Below are positions 20,178-30,325 of a stretch of 64,000 nt of DNA, piece by piece. The translations under genes and the position numbers were made by a program. The stretch's first letter is position 1; each line of letters opens with the position of its first letter. Below the pieces are notes generated by a model, which saw only the letters and a list, made by a program, of their open reading frames with translations, was not told the DNA's origin and ran no database searches. This DNA comes from Mesoplasma syrphidae (lineage in GTDB: Bacteria > Bacillota_I > Bacilli_A > Mycoplasmatales > Mycoplasmataceae), in the NCBI RefSeq assembly GCF_002843565.1, contig NZ_CP025257.1, positions 806,001 through 870,000 on the forward strand, written 5' to 3'.

Positions 20178-22175
20178 CTAAAAATTCTTTTGCCCTTCTA
20201 ATTCAATAATTGTATCTCGAAGTGTTGCAGCTGTCTCAAAATCCAAATCTTTTGCTGCCTGCAACATCTCTTTTCTCAAACCGTCAATAACTTTTTGAAT
20301 TGCCAGTTTTTTATTTTTTGTTCCTTTTACTTTGTTCAATTCGTTAATATTTTGTCGCGCTTTTTCTGTCAACATTGTCTCACCAATTGACTTAATAATT
20401 GTTTTTGGTGTGATGTTATGATCCAAGTTGTATTGGTGTTGAATTTGTCGTCTTCGAGAAGTTTCTTCAATTGTTTCTTGCATTGCTTTACTGATACTGT
20501 CAGCATAAAAAATTACAAGTCCATTGGCATTACGAGCAGCACGTCCAGTAGTTTGAATTAAAGAACGAGTATTTCTTAAAAATCCTTGTTTATCGGCATC
20601 CAGGATACATACTAGACTTACTTCTGGTAAGTCCAATCCTTCACGAAGGAGGTTGACTCCAACAACAGCATCATAAACCCCTTTACGCAAATCATTTAAA
20701 ATTTCACTACGCTCTAATGTTTTTAGCTCTGAGTGTAAATATGCAACTTTAATTCCTCGTTCTTGCAAATAAGATGTTAAATCTTCGCTCATTCTGATTG
20801 TCAAAGTTGTAATAAAAACACGTTCATTACTTTGCTTACGAATACTAATTTGCTCAATAATGTCCTCAATTTGACCTTGCGATGGTCTAATTTCAATAAC
20901 TGGATCCAATAAACCTGTTGGGCGAATAATTTGTTCAACAACTTCGCCTTTGGTTAACTCAGTTTCATATTCTCCGGGTGTTGCTGAAGTATAAATTGTT
21001 GTATTTAAAAGATTAGTAAATTCTTCAAAATTTAAAGGTCGATTATCCAACGCTGATGGTAGTCTAAAACCGTATTTTACCAATGTTTCTTTTCTTGAGC
21101 GATCAGTATTGTACATTCCCCTAACTTGAGGAATCATCATATGCGATTCATCAATAATTGTCAAAAAATTGTCTTGAAAATAATTTATCAATGAATATGG
21201 TGTTTGACCTTTTTCCCTAAAGTCTAATTGGGCTGAATAATTTTCAATTCCACTGCAAAATCCGAATTCCTCTAATGATTCCAAATCATATTTAGTTCTT
21301 TGTTCAAGCCTTTGGGCTTCTAGTAATAATCCTTGTTCTGTAAATTCGTTAACTCTTTGCACCATTTCTTTACGGATATTTTCACAAGCCTGCTTTAATT
21401 TATCTTCTGGAGTTACATAAGCTTGAGCTGGAAAAATAGTAATGGTTCTTGTTCGATCAATGTAGCTACCAGTTAAGGTATCCAAAACATCAATCATCTC
21501 AATTTCTTCGCCAAACATTGATATTCTAAACATTATATTTGCTGTTCAACCTGGAACAATTTTAATTACATCGCCTTTAACACTAAAAGTCCCAGGTGCA
21601 TTTTCAATATCATTTCTGGTATATCCTGTTTTTACAAAAAACATTAGTAATTCTTTTTTGGACAACTTTTGCCCAACATTAAGTTCAAAAAAAGATTTAC
21701 TATAAACCGCAGGATCTTGAGCTGCATAAATTGAAGCAACAGAAGCAACAACTATTGTATCGTTTCTGGTCATTAATGCATTCATTGCACTCAATCTCAT
21801 CATGTCAAGTTCAATATTTTGACGAGCATCTTTATCAATATATAAATCTTTTGAAGGCAAGTAAGCTTCTGGTTGAAAAAAATCAAAGTTAGAAACAAAA
21901 TATTCTACTCGATTTTCCGGAAAAAACTCTTTAAGCTCATAATAAATTTGCATTGCCAAAGTTTTATTATGAGCAAGCACCAAAGTTTGGCGATTTTGAT
22001 TGGCAATAATATTGGCCATTGTAAATGTTTTACCAGTTCCTGTTGCTCCCAATAAGACTTGATCTTTCTTTCCCTGAGCAATTCCTTCTAATAATTGAGC
22101 AATTGCTCTTGGCTGATCACCTGCTGGTTGATATTTTGATACTAGCTTAAATTGATTATGCTTTTTGAATTCCAT
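20178..22175 (-). CDS. uvrB: Excinuclease ABC subunit B
   Basis: A 665-residue helicase-like protein of normal length. Walker A GATGTGKT is at 43-50, the beta-hairpin region with [17 protein letters not shown] follows, helicase motif VI is QTTGRAARN, and the C-terminal UVR domain ([20 protein letters not shown]) recruits UvrC. UvrB verifies damage after UvrA delivers it. One TGA near 21534 is Trp. AGGAGA precedes the ATG. It is the first gene of uvrB-uvrA-folC-folT. Confidence 0.98.
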
Positions 22176-22203
22176 ATGTCTTTATGTCTCCTATTTATAG
22201 AGC

Positions 22204-22231
22204 AAAAAAACTAGATTGTAGTCTAGTTTTT
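22204..22231 (-). terminator. secA: Terminator of secA
   Basis: Stem AAAAACTAGA / TCTAGTTTTT with a six-base loop, three bases past the secA stop and before uvrB. It separates secA from the uvrBA operon. Confidence 0.85.
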
Positions 22232-22233
22232 GC

Positions 22234-25065
22234 TTAACCAATTCTTGTCTTTGTTACTTTAGTTAATCCATCATCATTTTCATCAACCCTAGTAGGTTTT
22301 TTGATTTTGAATAATTCGTTTTTCAAAATGAAATCATTTAGGATTTCTTTAGCCATTTTTAATTGAAGCTGTTCTTGTTCTTCATTTTCAGCTTCTCTTA
22401 ACAACTGCTGATATTTTTCCTCGATTATTTCGACTTTCATGTCTTCAGGATTAGTAATTCCAAAAATCTTAAGCATTGCTTCAATTGCTTCAGCTTCTAT
22501 TTCAATTTGCTGTGGTTTATTATTGCCAAATCGTTTTTCAATTTCAATAACTAACCCTAACATTATATCTCTTTGTATTTTCAATTTATGTAAAACTTGA
22601 ATATTTTCTTGATTTTTTGCCTCTAACTCATCAAAGCGTTTATTAATTGCTTCATTATTGACCATTGATTTATCGAGTCCTGTTTCTGCAAAAATATCTT
22701 CAATATCATTATCGGTAATTTCAATTGGAAGTGGTGTTTCTTCATTTTCAACGGCTTTTAAAACAACATTTGATAATTTATTAATCACCTCTGAAGCAAT
22801 GTTTATCTTCATTTTATTAAACAAAGTTGTTGCTTGTTCGACATACTCAGCCAAAGGATTATTTTGAGCATATTGTTGCAAGTAAATTCCCGACTTTAAT
22901 TTTGAAGATAAATCGATATGCTTTGTTCAAAAGCGATCAAAAGATTCCAAAATAGTGCGTCTTTCCATATCAAGAATCACATTTTCAGGAACATCAGCAA
23001 CTCTAATTGAATAAAACTCCATCATTGCTTGTGCAATTTGTTCCGCCAATTCCATTTTTTCCTTATTAAAAAAGTCTGTTTCTTTAAACTTATTATGCGC
23101 CACTAATTTTCCATCTAATGCTTTGAATAATTTTTTAGCATCAATAGTTCTTTCACCATGAACCAAAATATTAAACTCTTCAATTAAATCATAAGCAACA
23201 GTAATTTGAAACTTTTTCAAAACGACTTTTAAACTTTCCGCCTGCAAGATATCATCACGTTGCGCATACATTGCTTCACGTTGTTGTGCCAAAATATTGT
23301 CATAATCTAAAACATTTTTACGTTGATCAAAGTTCATCCCTTCAAGTTTTTTTTGAGCATTTGTAACTGCTCTAGTAAAAAATTTAGACTTAATATGCTC
23401 GTCACCAAGTTTTGCGAAATTAGCACGCATTTTTGGAGAAGAAAAACGAATCATTAATTCATCATCCATGGAAATATAGTAACGTGACATTCCAGGATCT
23501 CCTTGACGACCAGCACGTCCACGAAGCTGATTATCGATACGACGAGCTTCATTTCGTTCAACTCCAAAAACGACTAGTCCACCAAGTTCTTTGACTACTT
23601 CACTTAACTTAATATCTGTTCCACGTCCAGCCATATTTGTGGCTAATGTAATTGCTCCTTTTTGGCCAGCCATGGCAATAATGTCAGCTTCACGGTGGTG
23701 ATTTTTAGCATTTATCATTTCAAATTTTAAGTCCGCTTTTTCCAAATATCTTGCTATTTGCTCAGATGACTCAACTGATGTTGTCCCAATCAAAATTGGA
23801 TTTCCCTTCTCATTAATAATCTTTGCATCTGCAATCATTTTTTTAAGAGCAGCATTTTTTGTTCCAAAAGTGTAATCTGGCTCATCTTTACGAATAACGG
23901 GTCTATTTGTTGGAGTCACAACAACACGAGTATTATAAATCTTGATAAACTCTTCTTCCTCTGTTTTAGCAGTTCCTGTCATTCCAGCAATTTTAGCATA
24001 CAAACGATAAAAGTTTTGGTATGTAATTGTTGCCATTGTAATAGTCTCTTCTTCAATTTCAACACCTTCTTTGGCTTGAAGTGCTTGTTGTAAACCATCT
24101 GAATAAGCACGGCCATCCATAATACGGCCAGTGAATTGATCAATCAATACAATTTCATTATCTCGAACTGTATACTCAACACCTTCTTTAAAAGTAAAAT
24201 GGGCCTTTAAGGCATTCATGATTAAGTGAAAGATTTCTGTGTTTTCTAATGCAAATAAATTTTCCAAAGTGAAATATTCTTTAGCTTTTTTCATTCCCTG
24301 TTCATTTAAATAAACCTGTTTAGATTCTAAATCAATATCAACATCTGTTGGATTTTTTAAAGTCTTTGCAAAGGCATCAGCATGTTTGTACAAATTAACT
24401 CTTGATGATGTTCCTCCAGAAATAATTAATGGTGTTCTTGATTCATCAATTAAAATTGAATCAGCCTCATCAATAATTGCATAATTTAATCCACGTTGAA
24501 CTTTTTGAGCATAGTCTGTTACCATATTGTCTTTTAAATAATCGAACCCTAATTCTGAGTTTGTAGTATAGGTAATATCTTTTAAATATGCCTCACGTTT
24601 AGCACCTTTGTGAATTTCTGAAGAATTTAATCCGACAGTCACTCCCAAAATATCATAAACTTTTCCATTAATTTCTGAATCTCGTCGTGATAGGTACTCA
24701 TTAACAGTAACAATGTGTACTCCTTTACCAGTTAAAGAATTCAAATAAGCTGGGAACAGCCCTGTTAAAGTTTTTCCCTCTCCAGTTCTCATTTCAGCAA
24801 TATCTCCAACATTCAAAATAATTGCTCCAATTAATTGAACGCGATAAGCTTTTAATCCTAAAACTCTAAATGCAGCTTCACGTGCAGCTGCATAAGCTTC
24901 AACTAAGATGTCATCAAGTTCTTCACCATTAGATAATCTTTGTTTAAATTCAGCAGTCACATCCTTAAAATCTTCGTCTTTTAATTTGGCATATTTCGAC
25001 TCTAATTTAATGATTTGATCAGCTATTTTCCCATAATATTTTATTAATTTTTTATCTGAAGCCAT
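22234..25065 (-). CDS. secA: Preprotein translocase ATPase SecA
   Basis: A 943-residue motor protein. Walker A is RTGEGKT, the DEAD-like box is IIDEADSILIDE, the second nucleotide domain has TNMAGRGTDIKL and QLRGRAGRQGDPG. A TGA near 22924 is Trp; read as a stop it would split off the C-terminal 230 residues. The C-terminus is Glu/Lys-rich and lacks the CxCx8CH zinc motif found in many SecA. SecA pushes secretory proteins and lipoproteins through SecYEG. AAAGGAGGG precedes the ATG. Confidence 0.98.
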
Positions 25066-25144
25066 CTAGTTACCCTCCTTTATTAAATACATAATATAAT
25101 TATACTAACTTTATAAGTATTTTTAAAAAGAAAAGGAGTTAGCA

Positions 25145-25738
25145 TTGAAAACAATTTCTAAAGGCACTTTTCAAAACTCATTTGAAATCAAAAAGTCAAA
25201 ATTTATTACTATAGCAGCTCAAATTAACTCTAAAGAAGAACTTATCAAATTTCTTTTAAAATATCGTGATCTGGAAGCTCAACATAATTGTTATGCCTAC
25301 AAAATTGGTGTAACTCAGCAACAAGGTGGTTTTAGCGATGATTCTGAACCTGCTGGAACTGCTGGAAAACCTATTTTCAATGTGATTGAAAAAATGGAGT
25401 TAACCAATATTGCTGTCTTAGTTATTCGTCATTTTGGTGGAACTAAACTTGGAGCCGGCCCATTAACTCGGGCTTATACAACAAGCGCTAGCGAGCTTTT
25501 AAACAGTATAAGTCTCATAAATCTTCAAAAAGCTTACAAAATAAGTTTTAGTTTTTCAATTAGAGATACCAAAAAAGTCGACGCTTTTTTGCGTCAAAAT
25601 GATTTACTGATTAAGCAGCGTGAATACAATCATGATCCAACTTATACTGTAGTTTGTCAAAATCCTAAAATTTTTGAAGCATTGTCATTTTTAATTGCAA
25701 ATTTCAAACAAGAGCAAATATATATTGAAATGATTTAA
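25145..25738 (+). CDS. YigZ/IMPACT family protein
   Basis: A 197-residue protein. The N-terminal UPF0029 domain has the conserved FSDDSEPAGTAGKPIF, HNCYAYKIG and VIRHFGGTKLGAGPLTRAY. The C-terminal part is a short ferredoxin-like domain. Bacterial YigZ binds nucleic acid or the ribosome; its exact role is unclear. The start is TTG at 25145 with AAAAGGAG before it; no ATG is suitably placed. It is divergent from secA across an 80-base gap with TATAAT-like boxes on both strands. Confidence 0.93.
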   Translation: MKTISKGTFQNSFEIKKSKFITIAAQINSKEELIKFLLKYRDLEAQHNCYAYKIGVTQQQGGFSDDSEPAGTAGKPIFNVIEKMELTNIAVLVIRHFGGTKLGAGPLTRAYTTSASELLNSISLINLQKAYKISFSFSIRDTKKVDAFLRQNDLLIKQREYNHDPTYTVVCQNPKIFEALSFLIANFKQEQIYIEMI

Positions 25739-25789
25739 AAACCTGTTTTTGAATATGTTATTATTTATAGGTAAGGAATTGAAATAACA

Positions 25790-26770
25790 ATGAATACTAA
25801 AAATGAAAAACAGACAATACTTATTATTGACGGTTATCATTTATTACACAAAGGTTACTACGGATCATTAAAAAGAAAAACAGTTGCTGTAAATCGTGAT
25901 GGGGTTATGATTAATGCCATTTATACTTTCGTAGCAAAAATTAATGAGCTAATTGATATGAACATTTATCATACAATTATTGTTACCTTTGATGTTGGTC
26001 AAGGATGTTGAAGAAGAGACTTATACCCTGAATACAAAGCAAAGCGAAAAGAAACTCCAGAGGAATTAATTCCTCAAATGCAAATTATTAGACAGTTTTT
26101 AACGTCAGCAAATATTCCATGATATGAAAAGCCTCGTTACGAAGGTGATGATGTTATGGGAACAATTTCAAAAATTGCTTGCAAATTAGGGTACAATGTT
26201 CACATTCTGTCTAATGATAAAGATACCTTTCAATTAGTAAGCGATGACGTAAAAATTATTACTAACGTCAGTAAAAAAGAAAAACCAACTTTTGTAGAAC
26301 TTTCTGAAGTTTACGAAAAATTTGGTTGTTCTCCAAAACAAGTTCCCGATATTAAAGCTATGATGGGTGACTCTTCAGATAACATCAAGGGAATTAAATG
26401 TTTGCACTACAAACAAGCAACAGATTTATTAGAAAAGTTTGGAACTGTGGAAAATATTTATGCTAATATTACTCAAATTCCACCATCAATTTGTAGCAAG
26501 CTTGTTAGTTCAAAAGAGCAAGTGTTGCTAAATAAAAAGATTGCCACTATTCAAAATAATGTTCAACTTGGTAGAATTGATTTTCGCAAGTTGCGTATTA
26601 ATTGATACGCATATTTGAAATTTTTAAAGGAACAAAAAATGTGAGCTTTCACTGGAAATGTTGTTAAAAACATTGAAAATATTAAGACTAACGGCTACGA
26701 CCATTCAACACAAAAATGTGCTGACACAACAATGAATAAAATTTGTGGAAATAAAAAGGCAAATATCTAA
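25790..26770 (+). CDS. 5'-3' exonuclease (PolA N-terminal type)
   Basis: A 326-residue stand-alone exonuclease, with TGA-encoded Trp splitting the frame. Metal-binding residues are visible in IIDGYHLLHKGYYGS, YEGDDVMGTISKIA, LSNDKDTFQLV and MGDSSDNIKGI, followed by the helix-hairpin-helix region. Such proteins remove RNA primers and flaps. Many Mollicutes have the exonuclease without the polymerase domain of Pol I, and this one ends about 25 residues past the domain in an Asn/Thr-rich stretch. It is 51 bases after the YigZ gene. Confidence 0.93.
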
Positions 26771-26777
26771 TAGATTT

Positions 26778-26810
26778 AAAAATCGAGACATTACAATGGC
26801 TTGATTTTTT
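26778..26810 (+). terminator. Terminator after the exonuclease gene
   Basis: Imperfect stem AAAAATCGAG / CTTGATTTTT with a 12-base loop and following T tract, just after the stop at 26770. Confidence 0.6.
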
Positions 26811-26924
26811 AAACTTTTTTATCAAATTTCACTATTTTAATTGCATAAATATTTATTTTTATTAGTGTTACAAAATATTTTTCAATCGTAGTTATAATTA
26901 AAATGAAATGGGAGATCGAAAAAT

Positions 26925-27512
26925 ATGAAGGCTAAAAATATATTTTTTTTGTCAGGATTGAGTGAATCTGGAAAATCACTTGCTGGTGAATGAGCGACAA
27001 GTATGGGAATATTTAGGTTGAAAATAATTTACTTTGAAAAAATAATTGCTAACATTAAGGGATTGTCAATGAATAACAAAACTGAAACTGAGAATGTTAT
27101 TAAAATTTTATACTCTGATGAGCAAAAAATGTTTAAGGAATTTCGAGATCATATTTATGAGTTTATGGTGGCAAATAAGTGTTCTGCAATTTCATTAGAG
27201 TCCTTGTATAGAGCAAAGCTGGCTGATTCTTTTAAAAAAGATTCAAGATTTAATACTGAAGTTATTTATATTGAGGCTGATATTCAGAAAAGAATCGAGA
27301 GAGAATATCTAAAACAAAAAGATGCAAATAAAACAGCTAACATCAAACAAATTGAAAAAGAGACAACAGAAAAGGATTTGTTCAAAATTTCAAATGGCGT
27401 CTTGGATGTTAAAAAAATTGCAACAAAAATTATTAATAACGACAATTCGATGGAAGAATTTAAAGCTGAAATAGTTAAAATATTTGATTCCAATAAAAAT
27501 AGCAAAGCGTAG
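26925..27512 (+). CDS. P-loop NTPase/kinase-like protein of unknown function
   Basis: A 195-residue protein that starts MKAKNIFFLSGLSESGKSLA: a strand followed by a P-loop GLSESGKS at 11-18. After that it is helical and charged, with DIQKRIEREYLKQKDA and an Asn-rich C-terminal region. The P-loop at the very N-terminus and the basic RIERE segment resemble nucleoside or dephospho-CoA kinases, but no other motif of these families was recognised. It has its own TATAAT (26893-26898) and a strong terminator, so it is monocistronic. GGGAG precedes the ATG. Confidence 0.65.
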
Positions 27513-27582
27513 CAAAAAAATGATTAAAGTGAATCCATTTTATGTTCACTTATATACTTAAATTGAAATAAATTAAATACAC

Positions 27583-27616
27583 AAAAAAGTCTTTTCAAGT
27601 TCGAAAAGACTTTTTT
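27583..27616. terminator. Bidirectional terminator
   Basis: AAAAAAGTCTTTTC / GAAAAGACTTTTTT, a 14-base-pair perfect stem with a six-base loop, between the convergent P-loop gene (plus) and membrane-protein gene (minus). Confidence 0.9.
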
Positions 27617-27678
27617 AGTAAAACATATTGATATAAAAACTGAATACTTAAATTACAAATTTAATATATAATGAAATT

Positions 27679-28512
27679 TTAATTTGCTTCAACAATAACA
27701 TTAGTTACCTTTGCTTTTGAAACACGATTATTCAAAATTTTAGTAAAGCCTAATGATAATCCAGCAATAATAACAATAATAAATATTGCTGCAATTAGTA
27801 ATCATACTGCTCCGTGAATAGGAACCCCTTTAATTGCTTCTTTTTCATGAATTTCTAAAAAGAAATATGGATATGAGGTAAATCTTGGTCATCCACCAGC
27901 TCTACGAATTTCCCCTCTTATTAAACTGACAATTAAGTAAGCAATCGGATATATGTAAAGTTTTCATAAATATTTTTTGGCAAATTCTTTAACAGGTATA
28001 ACTCCATCTGGTTTCAATTCAAATAATGTGTAGCAAATCATTACTAATGGTGCAATTAAGTGCAGAGACAATTGTCTAAATCAATCCAACCCATCTTTTG
28101 GAACATGAATTGGTAACAGCATTGTATTGTAAATTAACATTGTAACTGAGATATATGTTGCAATTGCAATTGAATAAGTCGGTGAAATTAATTTAATTTT
28201 TCCTACTTTGCTATTAAATAACGCTAGGACGAAAAATCAAACTGCAATCATTATATTAGTTTGAATTGTAAAAAAGGAAAAATAATTAACTATAAATCCT
28301 GCTCGATCATAATACATAGTTTTTCCATCACCTAAGAAATATCCTCAAGTTTTAACATCTGTTCCATCATCAGCTTTGTAAGTCAATGTATCAATAGTGA
28401 TTAATTTATGAATAAAATCTTGAAAAATAATTACAGTAATAATTATAAACATTGTCATACAAAGAAGCGATCTTCAATTTAAATAAGTTGTTTTATCAAT
28501 TTTAAGTTTCAT
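27679..28512 (-). CDS. Polytopic membrane protein, possible Pr6Pr family
   Basis: A 277-residue protein with about six hydrophobic helices. The second helix carries FSFFTIQTNIMIAVW, like the FT-x-Q-S/T-N segment of Pr6Pr membrane proteins, and a later HLIAPLVMI and GGWPRFTSYPYFFL fit this family. Its function is not known. A long external-looking loop (about 40-70) holds YKADDGTDVKTWGYFLGDGK. A single gene with AAAGGAG before its ATG. Confidence 0.65.
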
Positions 28513-28578
28513 TTTATTTCTCCTTTCTTACAATGATATATCAATCAAATAAAAAAATGGGCTCGCTATTAATTTTTA

Positions 28579-29178
28579 TTAAAAATTTTTAGCAGCTCCT
28601 TCAATTATTGGTAAATACTCTTTAACAATTGATTCTGCTGAAACTTTATAATTCTTAGGCAAATCTAAGCTACCAATAAAAATTGGTTCAGCGACAGTTG
28701 CTCCCATAAACTCTCAGACTCCTTTTAATCAAATAGTATGGTCGGCTCAAGAGTTAGAAGTTAGTTCCCCTCCTCTAGTTGCCAAAATTTGCACTTTCAA
28801 ATGATTTAATAACCCGCGAGGATTTCCATTTGGAAGAGGATTTTGGTATGAAAAAGTCAAATTTGGAACTGCTATATGGTCAACATAATTAACCAGTTGT
28901 CCTGTTGATTTAAAGTTGTGCATTGGCGCGGCAATAACAACTTTATCAACTGACTTTAATTGCTGAATATATTTTACCGAATTTTCATGATTATAAAATT
29001 CTTCAAGATTATTTGAACTTAATGACATAATTGCCATTGATTCCTGATTCAAATCTAAATAAATAATCTCGTCACTAATATTTGCATTTTTATAGGCTTT
29101 TAAAAACTGCTTCATCATTTCTAATGAACGTGAATCTGTTTGATTAATCGTTCCTGATATTGCTAATACTTTGCTCAT
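28579..29178 (-). CDS. azoR: FMN-dependent NADH-azoreductase-like flavodoxin-fold protein
   Basis: A 199-residue protein of typical length. The N-terminal flavin-binding segment is AISGTINQTDSRSLEM, followed by VVIAAPMHNFKSTGQLVNYV, the AzoR P-M-x-N-F motif contacting FMN, and ILATRGGELTSNS, where the family has A-x-G-G. The enzyme reduces quinones or azo compounds with NADH. The split in the frame at 28747 is a TGA-encoded Trp. It is divergent from deoD. Confidence 0.87.
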
Positions 29179-29257
29179 AACTTATTTTCCTTATTCTATT
29201 AAATAGTCAAAAATAATGTACTTATCAATTTGATGAATATCAAAATAACATTTATTG

Positions 29258-29313
29258 TTGACTTTATAAATTTTGATAACTATTTTTTAAGTAAACCACA
29301 GAAGTTTACTTAA
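29258..29313 (+). promoter_or_regulatory. Possible deoD promoter with an inverted-repeat operator
   Basis: TTGACT at 29258-29263 and TATTTT at 29281-29286 have a 17-base spacer. A perfect 10-7-10 inverted repeat, TTAAGTAAAC-N7-GTTTACTTAA, follows directly at 29287-29313. It has no T tract, so a repressor site over the transcription start is more likely than a terminator. It lies 110 bases before deoD in the divergent gap with azoR, so it might serve either gene. Confidence 0.5.
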
Positions 29314-29423
29314 TGATTTTACTTTAAATGTTCAAAAATATGTGCGCTTTGCTTTTTTTTATAAACTTAGCTTTTTAAAAATAATGAGTTAAAATAAAGA
29401 TGTATAAGAAAGGTTTTATAAAA

Positions 29424-30068
29424 ATGCATATAGACAAACAAGCAAAAATTGCTAAGACTGTATTAATAGCTGGAGACCCAAAAAGAACCAAGTGAGCAGC
29501 TGAAAAGTTGTTAACTAATCCAATTTTAGTATCTGATGTTCGCGCAGCTTCTGTTTACACAGGAACATACAAAGGGCACGAAGTTTCATTTGCAACTTCA
29601 GGAATGGGACAGCCTTCAATTGCAATTTATGCAACTGAATTATTTGTTGATCATGATGTTCAAAAAATTGTTCGTGTAGGAACAACTGGAACTTATAAGG
29701 ATGACATTGATATTGGAACTGTTGTAGAAGCATATAAAGTCGTTAGCCAAAATAGTATTTTTGAGCCTAATAAAAATGGATGACAAGCAATTGAACCTAA
29801 ATTCACTTTGGGAATTGGTCGTCCGGTTTTAAGTCATTGTTCGGATTTGTTTTATAATGACAACGAGTTAGGAAGAAATGACTTAGATGTTGTTGATATG
29901 GAAAGTTATGCGCTTTTATATTTGGGAAACAAGTTTAATCGTCACGCTCATGTTATTTTGACAGTTTCTGATAATTTGAATGATTCTTCAAAGATTATGA
30001 CTGCTCTTCAAAGAGAACAAGCAACACTGGAAATGTATCAAATGGTGCTGAACAAATTATTTGAATAA
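29424..30068 (+). CDS. deoD: Purine-nucleoside phosphorylase, DeoD type
   Basis: A 214-residue protein, shorter than E. coli DeoD (239). It keeps AGDPKRTKW (phosphate binding), TSGMGQPSIAIY, KIVRVGTTGTY, VVDMESYALL for ribose contact and LTVSDNL with the catalytic Asp. It cleaves purine (deoxy)nucleosides with phosphate to base and (deoxy)ribose-1-phosphate. The products feed the phosphomutase and DeoC encoded at 38658 and 40355. AAAGG lies 12 bases before the ATG. Confidence 0.93.
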
Positions 30069-30095
30069 TAAACAATAACTCTTTCAGTTTTTAAC

Positions 30096-30129
30096 AAAAA
30101 AAGAAAGCCCAAAGTGGCTTTCTTTTTTT
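30096..30129 (+). terminator. deoD: Terminator of deoD
   Basis: Stem AAAGAAAGCC / GGCTTTCTTT with a six-base loop and T run, 28 bases past the stop. The following 195 bases to 30325 hold no gene; a weak hairpin AAAAAG / CTTTTT near 30293-30320 could end the minus-strand GH85 operon. Confidence 0.85.
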
Positions 30130-30325
30130 AAAATTATTTTGCTTTTTATTAGCAATTTATAAAATATCCTTATATATTCACTAATTGAATTCAGTTTTGA
30201 TAAATAGGTACTCTATTATTTTATTAAGTTTTATAATTATAAAATTATGCAAAAATATTATAGCCTTGAATATCTATCGTTCGTTCTTATATGCAAAATA
30301 AAAAGCACACTACTTTTTAAAAAAA

